In this document: positions 39,554 to 47,842 of the stretch, in pieces | Layout: the number at the start of each line of letters is the position of its first letter | How positions within the stretch are numbered: the stretch's first letter is position 1 | Origin: Oricola sp. | GTDB taxonomy: Bacteria > Pseudomonadota > Alphaproteobacteria > Rhizobiales > Rhizobiaceae | Assembly: GCF_022763245.1 (NCBI RefSeq) | Contig: NZ_JALEGV010000020.1 | Span: forward strand, 1-54,729 | Direction: 5' to 3' | Length of the DNA stretch: 54,729 bases | Translations under genes and position numbers: made by a program | Notes under the pieces: generated by a model | Databases searched by the model: none | What the model saw: the letters and a program-made list of their open reading frames with translations, nothing else | Told to the model about the DNA's origin: nothing

Positions 39554-40861
39554 TCAGCTTTCGCCGAAGACCCGGTTGAAGATCGTATCGACGTGTTTGG
39601 TGTGGTAACCGAGATCGAATTTCTCGCGGATCTGCTCCTCCGGGAGCGCAGCCCGGACATCGGCGTCGGCAAGCAGTTCCTCCAGGAAGTCCTTGCCCTG
39701 TTCCCAGACCTTCATCGCGTTGCGCTGCACAAGCCGGTAGGCGTCCTCGCGGCTGACGCCGGCCTGCGTCAATGCCAGCAGCACGCGCTGGGAGTGCACG
39801 AGGCCCCGGAACTTGTTCATGTTCGCCATCATCGCCTCCGGATAAACAACCAGCTTGTCGATGACGCCGGACAGCCTTGCGAGGGCGAAATCGAGCGTCA
39901 CAGTGGCGTCGGGGCCGATCATGCGCTCCACCGAGGAATGGGAAATGTCACGCTCATGCCAGAGCGCGACGTTCTCCATCGCAGGCATGGCATAGGAGCG
40001 CACCATGCGGGCAAGACCGGTGAGATTCTCGGTAAGCACCGGGTTACGCTTGTGCGGCATCGCCGAGGATCCTTTCTGTCCCGGCGAGAAGTACTCTTCC
40101 GCCTCGAGCACCTCGGTGCGCTGGAGGTGACGGATCTCGGTCGCCAGACGCTCGATCGACGATGCGATCACGCCGAGCGTGGCGAAATACATCGCGTGAC
40201 GATCGCGCGGAACGACCTGCGTCGAGACCGGCTCCGAGGCAAGGCCCATCGCCTTGGCGACGTGTTCTTCGACCGCCGGATTGATGTTGGCGAAGGTGCC
40301 GACCGCGCCGGAAATCGCGCAGGTCGCAACCTCGGCGCGTGCGTTGACCAGCCGGTCGCGGCAGCGCGCGAACTCGGCATAGGCCTGCGCCAGCTTGACG
40401 CCAAACGTCGTCGGCTCCGCGTGGATGCCGTGGCTGCGTCCGATCGTGATCGTGTTCTTGTGCTCGAAGGCGCGCTTCTTCAAGGCAGCCAGCAAGGCGT
40501 CCAGATCGGCGAGTAGCAGGTCGGTGGCGCGCGTCAGCTGTACGTTGAAGCAGGTGTCGAGGACGTCTGACGACGTCATGCCCTGGTGGACGAAGCGGGC
40601 ATCGGGGCCGACGATCTCGGCCAGATGGGTGAGAAAGGCGATGACGTCATGCTTGGTCTCGCGTTCGATCTCGTCGATGCGCTTGATGTCGAACGTGGCC
40701 GCGCCACCCTTGTTCCAAATGGTCTTTGCCGCGCTTTCCGGAATGACGCCGAGTTCGGCCAGTGCGTCGCAGGCATGCGCCTCGATCTCGAACCAGATCC
40801 GGAACTTGGTTTCGGGAGACCAGATGGCGACCATGTCCGGCCGGGAGTAGCGGGGAATCAT
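39554..40861 (-). CDS. purB: Adenylosuccinate lyase
   Basis: Acts twice in purine synthesis: on SAICAR and on adenylosuccinate, releasing fumarate. The 435-residue protein has MIPRYSRPDMVAIWSPETKFRIWFEIEAHACDAL at the start, HDVIAFLTHLAEIVGPDARFVHQGMTSSDVLDT near 68-100 (catalytic His region), and the superfamily signature GSSAMPHKRNP near 261-271 that carries the catalytic serine. It is the outermost member of the loose pur cluster, about 3 kb from purC, with four unrelated genes between. Confidence 0.97.
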   Translation of the reverse strand: MIPRYSRPDMVAIWSPETKFRIWFEIEAHACDALAELGVIPESAAKTIWNKGGAATFDIKRIDEIERETKHDVIAFLTHLAEIVGPDARFVHQGMTSSDVLDTCFNVQLTRATDLLLADLDALLAALKKRAFEHKNTITIGRSHGIHAEPTTFGVKLAQAYAEFARCRDRLVNARAEVATCAISGAVGTFANINPAVEEHVAKAMGLASEPVSTQVVPRDRHAMYFATLGVIASSIERLATEIRHLQRTEVLEAEEYFSPGQKGSSAMPHKRNPVLTENLTGLARMVRSYAMPAMENVALWHERDISHSSVERMIGPDATVTLDFALARLSGVIDKLVVYPEAMMANMNKFRGLVHSQRVLLALTQAGVSREDAYRLVQRNAMKVWEQGKDFLEELLADADVRAALPEEQIREKFDLGYHTKHVDTIFNRVFGES

Positions 40862-40927
40862 ATCAGGGAACCCTTGCGGATGTTTCGTGTGGCGTGGGCC
40901 GCCAGATATCAGACCGTCGCGTCGCGC

Positions 40928-41452
40928 TCAACTTGTCCGTCGAGCGAGCCACCAGCTTGCGGGAACGAGCGCGACCACGCCGAGCGGCCAGTAGAGCCGA
41001 ATACCGATGACGGCGAACTGATAGGTCGAGCCGAGCGCGGTGAAGACCTGCTGGTACAGCCACACCTTCGACAGGACCTCGCTATGCCATTGGGCGTAAT
41101 ACGCCCGGTAGTCCAACGCCAAGACAGCTGCGGTGGACGCGAGCGTGAAGCCGGTCAGGGCAAACGCCGCGAAAACGATCGATACCGTCAGGGACGATCG
41201 GTTCCTGACCCACAGGATGAACGGCCACGCCAGGAGACAGCCGGCGAACCCGCCGGCGAAATAGACGGCAAGGAGCGCGAACACCCTGCCGTCAATCGGC
41301 CTGCCATATTCGAGCGTGAGGCTCGTCAGGGCTGAGAGGAGCATCAGTGTCGCCCACACGACGCTTCCTGCCAGTGGTACGGCGAGCAGACCGATTCGGG
41401 GCGAGCGCCACGGGGGCGACCCGGCGCGCGTGCTCTGCCCTTGGTGCGTCAT
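40928..41452 (-). CDS. Membrane protein of unknown function
   Basis: 174 residues with four predicted membrane helices: about 22-44 (GLLAVPLAGSVVWATLMLLSAL), 58-82 (FALLAVYFAGGFAGCLLAWPFILW), 88-112 and a final hydrophobic stretch (YWPLGVVALVPASWWLA). Nothing identifies a family. The start ATG overlaps the stop codon of the DUF2259 gene by four bases (ATGA), so the pair is translated together and the membrane protein may serve the exported DUF2259 protein. It is followed by purB after a 66-base gap. Confidence 0.75.
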   Translation of the reverse strand: MTHQGQSTRAGSPPWRSPRIGLLAVPLAGSVVWATLMLLSALTSLTLEYGRPIDGRVFALLAVYFAGGFAGCLLAWPFILWVRNRSSLTVSIVFAAFALTGFTLASTAAVLALDYRAYYAQWHSEVLSKVWLYQQVFTALGSTYQFAVIGIRLYWPLGVVALVPASWWLARRTS

Positions 41453-42189
41453 GGTTGGGTTGGGCGCAGGGTCACGGCCATCCACCGATGATCCGGGCCT
41501 TCGAAGCCGTAACTCTGAACGGAGATCAGGACGGCCGCCGCGGAGATTCCGCTGCCAGGCGCGAAGGTTTGGACGCCCGCAATCCGATAGCCGGTCGTGC
41601 AGCCGCGACTGGCCGGCACTGAGGCGTCCTCGTGGAGGAGCTGCGTCATGCCGCCGGGTTGGGCGTCGACCGAAAGCAGCCGGAAACCCATGACCGTGGC
41701 GAAGCCCTCGCAAGGGCCCGAAGCCTGCAGCGGGTATTGCTCGAGCCGGAACTCCAGCGGCGGATCAATGGGCGGGAAGACGGGGCGGGGATTGACGACG
41801 ATCCGGAAAGGATCGGCAGAGATTTCCGTGATCGCATTGAAGCCGGCGAGATGGCCATGATTGGCGGAAAGCTCGGCATCGGAAATGATCGCTTGCCCGG
41901 AAGTGGCCGCCTGCTGACGGGCTTGCGCCAACGACGCCGTTTCGTCGTCGATGCGAACCCGGACCGGCGAGGGGCCGATGAAACTGTCGGCGGTGGTGTC
42001 GATGTAGAAGCGGTTGGCGAAGGGGAAGCCCGAGCCGTCCTGTACGCCATACTCTTCGAAGGCGAAACGCCCGCCATCGGCGCTGAAGCCAAGCACATTC
42101 AAGGTTGAGGCGTCACCGGCCCGGACAGGCGAAGAGACGACGGCGGCTGTGACGAAAAAGGCTGAAATCGCGGCGCGAATGTATGTCAT
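41449..42189 (-). CDS. DUF2259 family secreted protein
   Basis: 246 residues. A signal peptide (MTYIRAAISAFFVTAAVVSSP, cut after VRA) is followed by STLNVLGFSADGGRFAFEEYGVQDGSGFPFANRFYID, the hallmark of DUF2259, a family of predicted periplasmic proteins with a beta-propeller-like look. Two cysteines (GPCEGF, RGCTTG) may form a disulfide. The ATG has GGGAGAGG before it. It is co-translated with a four-helix membrane protein through a four-base overlap. The function is unknown. Confidence 0.85.
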   Translation of the reverse strand: MTYIRAAISAFFVTAAVVSSPVRAGDASTLNVLGFSADGGRFAFEEYGVQDGSGFPFANRFYIDTTADSFIGPSPVRVRIDDETASLAQARQQAATSGQAIISDAELSANHGHLAGFNAITEISADPFRIVVNPRPVFPPIDPPLEFRLEQYPLQASGPCEGFATVMGFRLLSVDAQPGGMTQLLHEDASVPASRGCTTGYRIAGVQTFAPGSGISAAAVLISVQSYGFEGPDHRWMAVTLRPTQP

Positions 42190-42296
42190 GGGCCTCTCCC
42201 ATTGTTTGCGACGACGCCCCAGTGCGCCCATTCTGCTGCCGGTCGCACAGCCTGTCCACTGCCGAACCTTGGGATCGATGAATGGGTGCTTCCCGA

Positions 42297-43313
42297 TCAG
42301 GTACGAGCCGACCAGACCGGGCGTGGATCCTTTTCTGCCGGCTTCGCGTGAAACACGCCACGCGCGATGGCTCGGGCCATGGTGGCGGAAGCGGCGGCAC
42401 ACAGATCGATCATGTCTCCGGCACCATGCTTCAGTTCGCGCCGGCCCGTGGCGACGGAGAAGACGAGATCCCCGTCCAGCGGTGTGTGGCTGGGCCATAT
42501 GGCACGTGCAAAGCCGTCATGCGCTGCGATCGCCAGCCGCTTGCATTCGGCTTTGGAGAGGCGGGCGTCGGTGGCGATGATGGCGATGGTGGTGTTTTCG
42601 CGGGGATTGTCGGCGGCGCGGTGTTTGAGCCGCAGCTGGGAGGCGTTCTGCGGGAAGGGCTCCGGCATGCCCAGGCCGCCGAATTCGCTTCCCATCTCGA
42701 ACGGCGCCGCCCAGAAATGCCTGGTTCCGCCGACAGTCGCTGTGCCGACGGGATTGACGGCGGCTAGCGCGCCGACCGTCACGCCGACCTGCGGGAGGTG
42801 GGTCGATGCCGAGCCGAGGCCGCCTTTAAGGTCCGCCGTCATCGCTCCTGTGCCTGCACCATGGCTGCCGAGCGCGAAATCCCTTGTGCCTGCGCGAAGC
42901 GCTGCGTAGCCGAGATCGCGATAGGGCGGTGTGGCGCCCCACGCCTTGTCGCCGCCATTCAGGAGGTCGAACAGGATTGCAGCCGGGACGATTGGAACGC
43001 GTTGGGGCCCGACAGCGAAGCCGCGACCGCTTTCGGCCAATGCTGACATTGCACCAGAGGCCGCGTCGAGACCGAAAGCCGAACCGCCAGACAGGACGAT
43101 GGCGTCGACCTTCTCCACCAGGTTGTGCGGTTCGAGAAGGTCGGTCTCGCGCGTTCCGGGCGCGCCGCCGAGCACCTGCACGGCAGCGGTAGCCGGTTCG
43201 TGGCACAGGAGGGCCGTGACGCCGGATTTGAGGCGCGTATCATCGGCATTGCCGACGGATAGCCCTTCCACGTCTGTGATCAGATTGCGCGAGCCGGGCG
43301 TCCAGCCATTCAT
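42297..43313 (-). CDS. P1 family peptidase (DmpA-like)
   Basis: 338 residues. It matches the L-aminopeptidase D-Ala-esterase (DmpA/peptidase family S58) pattern: LITDVEGLSVGNADD at the start, DAIVLSGGSAFGLDAASGAMSALAE near 70-94, GTATVGGTRHFWAAPFEMG near 190, and RENTTIAIIATDARLSK near 235-252. In this family the precursor cuts itself before a Ser or Thr; the NTT in that last motif is the likely site, giving alpha and beta chains. Its start overlaps the stop of the substrate-binding protein gene by four bases (ATGA), suggesting a link between uptake of a ligand and cleavage of a peptide or ester. Confidence 0.92.
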   Translation of the reverse strand: MNGWTPGSRNLITDVEGLSVGNADDTRLKSGVTALLCHEPATAAVQVLGGAPGTRETDLLEPHNLVEKVDAIVLSGGSAFGLDAASGAMSALAESGRGFAVGPQRVPIVPAAILFDLLNGGDKAWGATPPYRDLGYAALRAGTRDFALGSHGAGTGAMTADLKGGLGSASTHLPQVGVTVGALAAVNPVGTATVGGTRHFWAAPFEMGSEFGGLGMPEPFPQNASQLRLKHRAADNPRENTTIAIIATDARLSKAECKRLAIAAHDGFARAIWPSHTPLDGDLVFSVATGRRELKHGAGDMIDLCAAASATMARAIARGVFHAKPAEKDPRPVWSART

Positions 43314-44452
43314 TGGATGGAGCCCGTGTCGCCGGTTGCGGTCGCCGGCACGGGTTCGCCGTTCCTGATCACGAAGATTTCGAACAGGTTGCGGGTCAGA
43401 TCGCCATTGCCATCGAAGCTGATCGGACCGAGTGACGTTTCGAAGGTGCGCCCGAGGAAATCGCCGAAGAAAACGCCGCTTCCGCCTCCGGCGACCCCTT
43501 GGAGCGCGATCTCGACGGCGGCGCGCGAAGGAACCAGATATCCGTCGCCAATCGCTTCAACCTTCCGGCCGGAGGCGGGATCGGACAGGATCCGGTCTGC
43601 CGCGGGCCATTCCGGAAGCGCGGCGAAGACCGTTCCGTCAGCGAGACCTCCGTCGGCTGGAGGCGCGACGAAGGCGCTGCCGCCGGCCAGGGTGAGGTCG
43701 ATCCCGATGGATGCGGCATCGGCGCCGATGACGGCTGCGTCATATGCGTCGCCACCCATGAACACATGGGTTGCGCCGGCCTTCTGCAACCGGCGCACCA
43801 GCGCGATCTGGTTGTCGAGTTGAGGGCGATACGTGTCGGTGAAGACCGGGCGGAGATTGTCTTCCTCCAGCCGGAAGCGCACTGCTTCGGCGAGTTGGCG
43901 TCCGTACAGGGTGCCGTCGTCGATGATGGCGAAATGGGCGTCGCGCCAGACGCGTTTCATGTAGGTCGCCAATGCGTCGGCTTCGTCGGATGCCTTGGGC
44001 GCGAGGCGCAGGACGGGCCAGTTGCCCTTGCTGCGGTCCGCGGCGATGGCCTCGGATTGCACGCCGAGCAGGATGAGCGGGATGTTCGCTTCGGCGAGTT
44101 TCGGCATCGCGGCGTCGAAGGCTTCGATACATGGGTAGCCAATGGCGATATCGACGCCCGCGGCGATCATCGCGTCGGCGGTCTTTGCACCGCCTTCGGC
44201 CTCGCAGGCGTCGTCGAACATTGTGAGCGTGGCGAACCCGTTCTCGATCGCTGCGCGCGCACCGGCCTCGATTTCTTCGCCGAGGACCGCGAAGTATTCG
44301 CTCATCGGGGCAGATGCGCCGATCTTGATACCGTCTTGCGCATGGACTTGCCCGAGGGTCGGAAGCGAAAGCAGAGCGGCGAGCGCGAAGCGGAGCGCCT
44401 GGCATCTGAGTGGGGCGCGAGCGAAGCTTGCGATAGCGTGACGGATGGGCAT
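43310..44452 (-). CDS. Periplasmic substrate-binding protein, branched-chain amino acid ABC type
   Basis: 380 residues with a signal peptide ending near QVHA (about residue 38). The mature part has the Leu/Ile/Val-binding fold: IKIGASAPMSEYFAVLGEEIEAGARAAIENG at the start, DIAIGYPCIEAFDAAMPKLAEANIPLILLGVQSEA, AHFAIIDDGTLYGRQLAEAVR near 167-187, and a typical PQLDNQIALVRRLQKAGATHVFMGGDAYDAAVIGADA. No permease or ATPase gene is beside it, so it may feed a transporter elsewhere or act as a sensor. It is co-translated with the P1 peptidase. It is divergent from the coxD-like gene. Confidence 0.88.
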   Translation of the reverse strand: MPIRHAIASFARAPLRCQALRFALAALLSLPTLGQVHAQDGIKIGASAPMSEYFAVLGEEIEAGARAAIENGFATLTMFDDACEAEGGAKTADAMIAAGVDIAIGYPCIEAFDAAMPKLAEANIPLILLGVQSEAIAADRSKGNWPVLRLAPKASDEADALATYMKRVWRDAHFAIIDDGTLYGRQLAEAVRFRLEEDNLRPVFTDTYRPQLDNQIALVRRLQKAGATHVFMGGDAYDAAVIGADAASIGIDLTLAGGSAFVAPPADGGLADGTVFAALPEWPAADRILSDPASGRKVEAIGDGYLVPSRAAVEIALQGVAGGGSGVFFGDFLGRTFETSLGPISFDGNGDLTRNLFEIFVIRNGEPVPATATGDTGSIQ

Positions 44453-44484
44453 GACGCTTTGATGCACGGCACATCGTTTGAGGG

Positions 44485-44559
44485 CAAGGCCCAAACGGCG
44501 CGAACTGTCGCTGCAGCGCCTTACTGGGCCTTGGCGAGCCGTGGCGCTCTGACTATGTT
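44485..44559 (+). promoter_or_regulatory. Large interrupted palindrome overlapping promoter of coxD-like gene
   Basis: CAAGGCCCA (44485-44493) faces its exact inverse TGGGCCTTG (44525-44533); inside, GGCGC (44497-44501) faces GCGCC (44516-44520). A promoter TTGGCG (44531-44536), 17 bases, TATGTT (44554-44559) overlaps the right arm. The palindrome is in the only gap between divergent genes, so an operator or cruciform is more likely than a terminator. Confidence 0.5.
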
Positions 44560-44599
44560 GCCTCTAGCCGGAATCTTAAGATCAGAGAAAGTCGTTTGA

Positions 44600-45514
44600 A
44601 TGTCGACACCGATGCCCGCCTCGATCGATGAAACGTTGTCGATGTTGAACAGCCAGGATTATGTCGCTGACCGGGCGCTCGCGACCGTCCTCTTCCTCAG
44701 CCTGAAGATGGGGCGGCCGCTGTTCCTCGAAGGCGAGGCGGGCGTTGGCAAGACCGAGATCGCGAAGGTTCTCTCCAAGGCGCTGGATCGGCCGCTGATC
44801 CGGCTGCAATGCTATGAGGGCCTCGACATTTCGTCCGCGGTCTACGAGTGGAACTACCCCGCCCAGATGCTGGAAATCCGGATGTCTGAAGCCGCGGGCA
44901 TTTCCGATCGCGACAGGCTCGAACACGACATCTTCGCCGACCGTTACCTGATCCGCCGGCCGGTGCTCGAAGCGCTGTCGGGCGAGCCGGGCCGTCCGCC
45001 GGTGTTTCTGATCGACGAACTCGATCGTACGGACGAGGCCTTCGAAGCCTTTCTGCTTGAGGTTCTGTCGGACTTCCAGGTCACGATCCCCGAATACGGA
45101 ACCATCAAGGCCGCGGAACGACCGGCCGTGATCATCACGACGAACCGTACCCGCGAAATCCACGACGCCCTGAAGCGCCGCTGCCTCTACCACTGGGTCG
45201 ATTATCCGAGCGCCGAGCGCGAGTTGGATATCGTCTCCCGCAAGGCGCCGGATGCCAACAGGCAGTTGTCGGAGGAAATCGTGCGCTTCGTTCAGAAGCT
45301 GCGGCAGATGGAACTGTTCAAGGTTCCCGGTGTCGCCGAAACCATCGATTGGGCAACGGCGCTGACCGAACTCGACAAGATCGCGCTCGATCCGGCGACG
45401 ATTTCCGACACGATCGGCGTGCTCCTGAAATATCAGGACGATATCGCCCGACTGCAGGGCAGCGAGGGCAAGCGCATCCTCGATGACGTGAAGGCGGAAC
45501 TCGCTTCGGCCTGA
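44600..45514 (+). CDS. MoxR family AAA ATPase, CoxD-like
   Basis: 304 residues. Walker A is GEAGVGKT at 45-52, Walker B VFLIDELDRTDEAFEAFLLEVLSDFQVTIPE near 134-165, and sensor 1 VIITTNRTREIHDALKRRCLYHW near 176-198 with the arginine finger. The family's best match in style is CoxD of Oligotropha carboxidovorans, a chaperone that works with CoxE to complete the [CuSMoO2] centre of CO dehydrogenase. Here it is followed after two bases by a CoxE-like vWA gene, the normal chaperone-adaptor pair. No CO dehydrogenase gene is next to it, so it may serve another molybdenum hydroxylase. Confidence 0.9.
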   Translation: MSTPMPASIDETLSMLNSQDYVADRALATVLFLSLKMGRPLFLEGEAGVGKTEIAKVLSKALDRPLIRLQCYEGLDISSAVYEWNYPAQMLEIRMSEAAGISDRDRLEHDIFADRYLIRRPVLEALSGEPGRPPVFLIDELDRTDEAFEAFLLEVLSDFQVTIPEYGTIKAAERPAVIITTNRTREIHDALKRRCLYHWVDYPSAERELDIVSRKAPDANRQLSEEIVRFVQKLRQMELFKVPGVAETIDWATALTELDKIALDPATISDTIGVLLKYQDDIARLQGSEGKRILDDVKAELASA

Positions 45515-45516
45515 CG

Positions 45517-46779
45517 ATGGAGACCTTCACTTCCGATCCGCAGAAGAACCAGAAGCCGGCGGAAGGCCGCCTGGCCGACAATATCGTCTATTTCGCGAGG
45601 ACGTTGCGCAAGGCGGGCATGAAGGTCGGTCCGGCGCAGGTGAATGACGCGATCCAGGCGGTTCTCGCGGCCGGAATCGGGACCCGGGACGATTTCTACT
45701 GGACCCTGCATTCGGTTCTGGTCACTCGGCACGAGGACAGTGTCGTGTTCGACGAGGCGTTCCGGCTCTATTGGCGTTCTCGCGAACTCGTCGAAAAGAT
45801 GCTCCAGATGTTCTCCCCCAAGGCGGAGGACACGCGCGAAAGAGAGAAGAAGCGGGCGGCCGAATCTCGTGTTGCCGACGCGCTGTTCGAGGGTCACAAG
45901 AACCGCAAGCAGGAAGAAGAGCCGCCGAAGATCGAATTCGACGCGCGGATGAGTTTCTCGGGGCAGGAAGTGCTGCGCGAGAAGGATTTCGCCCAGATGA
46001 GCGTGGCTGAACTGGCCTTGGCCAAGAAGGCACTTTCCGAATTGCGCATGCCGCATGACGAGGTGAAGACGCGACGCTTCAAGCCGTCGAGCCGCCCGAT
46101 GCGGGTCGATCCGCGCAGAACCATGCGCTACGCCATGCGCACCGGCGGAGACCTGATCATCCCGCAGTTCCGCGAACCGCGCGTCGTGCATCCGCCGCTC
46201 GTCGTGCTCGCGGACATCTCGGGCTCGATGAGCCAGTACTCCCGCGTCTTCCTGCATTTCCTCCATGCGCTAACCGAGCATCGCCGCCATGTGCACACGT
46301 TCCTGTTCGGCACACGGCTGACCAATGTGTCCCGCCAGATGCGCCATCGCGACATCGACGCCGCGATCGACGATTGCGCGAAGGCTGTCGAGGATTGGTC
46401 CGGTGGGACCAGAATCGGAGAGACATTGGCAAGCTTCAACCGGCATTGGTCGCGCCGGGTGCTTTCGCAAGGCGCGACGGTGCTGCTGATCACGGACGGG
46501 CTGGAGCGCGACGAGGTCGATGGCCTCGACCACGAGATGGAGCGCCTGCACAAATCCTGCCGTCGCCTGATCTGGCTGAACCCGTTGCTGCGCTTCGAAG
46601 GCTTTCAGGCGAAGGCCAAGGGGGTGCGCACGATGCTGCCGCATGTGGACGAGTTCCGTCCGGTGCATTCGCTCGATTCGATCTCGGATCTGTGTCTTGC
46701 GCTTGGAACGGGATCGTCGTCCAATCAACGCATGAGATCGCCGATGGATTGGCTGCGCGAGTTCGAGCGCGCAGCTTGA
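45517..46779 (+). CDS. vWA domain protein, CoxE-like
   Basis: 420 residues. The N-terminal half is helical and charged (a run of KAEDTREREKKRAAESR near 102-118). The von Willebrand A domain begins near 225 with the MIDAS motif DISGSMS (233-239), followed by the Thr in FGTRLTNVSR and the Asp in LLITDGLERDEVDG. The family partners MoxR ATPases and links them to the target metalloenzyme. RKAGMKVGPAQVNDAIQAVL near 31-50 is also usual for CoxE. It is translationally close to the coxD-like gene before it and followed by the XdhC genes. Confidence 0.92.
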   Translation: METFTSDPQKNQKPAEGRLADNIVYFARTLRKAGMKVGPAQVNDAIQAVLAAGIGTRDDFYWTLHSVLVTRHEDSVVFDEAFRLYWRSRELVEKMLQMFSPKAEDTREREKKRAAESRVADALFEGHKNRKQEEEPPKIEFDARMSFSGQEVLREKDFAQMSVAELALAKKALSELRMPHDEVKTRRFKPSSRPMRVDPRRTMRYAMRTGGDLIIPQFREPRVVHPPLVVLADISGSMSQYSRVFLHFLHALTEHRRHVHTFLFGTRLTNVSRQMRHRDIDAAIDDCAKAVEDWSGGTRIGETLASFNRHWSRRVLSQGATVLLITDGLERDEVDGLDHEMERLHKSCRRLIWLNPLLRFEGFQAKAKGVRTMLPHVDEFRPVHSLDSISDLCLALGTGSSSNQRMRSPMDWLREFERAA

Positions 46780-46799
46780 TCGGCCGTGGAGGTGAGATG

Positions 46800-47126
46800 A
46801 TGTCCGAGCAGTTTCACGACGACCCGCTGAAGGTGGCGGAAGACTGGATGCGCGAAGGGAGGCCCTTGGCCGTGGCGACGGTGGTCGAAACCTGGGGGTC
46901 CGCGCCCCGGCCGGTCGGGAGCCATCTGGTCATCGACAGCGAGTCGAATTTCGAGGGCTCGGTCTCCGGTGGTTGCGTCGAAGGGGCCGTGATCGCCGAC
47001 GCGCTCGAAGTCATCGAGACCGGTGAGCCGAAGATGCTGGAATTTGGCGTGGCAGACGAAACCGCATGGCGAGTCGGCCTGTCATGCGGCGGGCGCATTC
47101 GCGTCTATGTCGAACGGGTCGGGTGA
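46800..47126 (+). CDS. XdhC/CoxI N-terminal domain protein
   Basis: 108 residues, a single XdhC/CoxI domain: WMREGRPLAVATVVETWGSAPRPVGSHLVI at the start, then GSVSGGCVEGAVIADALEVI and a last LSCGGRIRVYVERVG. XdhC binds molybdopterin cofactor and directs sulfuration before insertion into xanthine-dehydrogenase-like enzymes; the conserved cysteine in SGGCVEG and the one in LSCGG are both present. The ATG at 46800 is seven bases after GGAGG and preferred to 46797. Here the N- and C-terminal domains of XdhC are made by separate genes, as in the Cox maturation clusters. Confidence 0.9.
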   Translation: MSEQFHDDPLKVAEDWMREGRPLAVATVVETWGSAPRPVGSHLVIDSESNFEGSVSGGCVEGAVIADALEVIETGEPKMLEFGVADETAWRVGLSCGGRIRVYVERVG

Positions 47127-47133
47127 CGCTGCC

Positions 47134-47838
47134 ATGGATCCCTTGTCGTTGAAAAAACTCAATGCCGCCCGTGGCGCCCGTCGGGCGATCGCGCTGGTGA
47201 CCGATCTGGGCGACGGCCGCGATCGGGTGGTCGAGGAAGGCGATCCCGTCGCTGGCGATCTGGGCGACAGTCTGACCAAGGCGTTCCGGACCGGAAAGTC
47301 AGGTGTCGTTGAGGCCGACGGCCGTGAATTCTTCGTCAATGTCCACCTGCCGCCGCCACGGCTCGTGGTGATCGGGGCGGTGCATATCAGCCAGGCCCTG
47401 GCGCCGATGGCGACGATCGCGGGCTTCGACATGGAAGTGATCGATCCGCGGACAGCATTCGCGACGCCTGAGCGCTTCGAAGGCGTTCTTCTGGATGCCG
47501 AGTGGCCCGAAGAGGTGTTCAAGCAGCGCCCGCTCGATCCGTATTGCGCGCTCTGCGCGATCACGCACGATCCGAAGATCGATGATTATCCGCTGAAGGC
47601 CGCACTGGAAGCGAAGTGCTTCTATGTCGGCGCGCTCGGCAGTCGCAAGACGAACGCGAAACGCGTGGAGCGCCTGCTGGCGGAAGGCGTGCCGCAGGCG
47701 GCGATCGATACGATCGCCGCGCCGATCGGTCTCGATATCGGGGCGTCGAGCCCGGCCGAGATAGCGGTCGCGGTCCTTGCACAGGTAATCGAGGCGTTTC
47801 GCAAGCGGGAGATCGCGGCGCAGTTGGCGGCCGCCTGA
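47134..47838 (+). CDS. XdhC Rossmann-domain protein, CoxF-like
   Basis: 234 residues. The XdhC C-terminal Rossmann domain begins near PPRLVVIGAVHISQALAPMATIAGFDMEVIDPR (about 72-104), with the nucleotide-binding glycine region, and continues with YCALCAITHDPKIDDYPLKAALEAKCFYVGALGSRKTNAKRVERL and the C-terminal GLDIGASSPAEIAVAVLAQVI. It complements the shorter XdhC-type gene eight bases before it. The pair should shape or carry the molybdenum cofactor for a xanthine/aldehyde/CO dehydrogenase-like enzyme. Confidence 0.92.
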   Translation: MDPLSLKKLNAARGARRAIALVTDLGDGRDRVVEEGDPVAGDLGDSLTKAFRTGKSGVVEADGREFFVNVHLPPPRLVVIGAVHISQALAPMATIAGFDMEVIDPRTAFATPERFEGVLLDAEWPEEVFKQRPLDPYCALCAITHDPKIDDYPLKAALEAKCFYVGALGSRKTNAKRVERLLAEGVPQAAIDTIAAPIGLDIGASSPAEIAVAVLAQVIEAFRKREIAAQLAAA

Positions 47839-47842
47839 TCCC

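Noticed and set aside
38816-40516. 566-codon plus-strand frame over EamA and purB
   Set aside because: It crosses two well-supported minus-strand genes and shows no domain.
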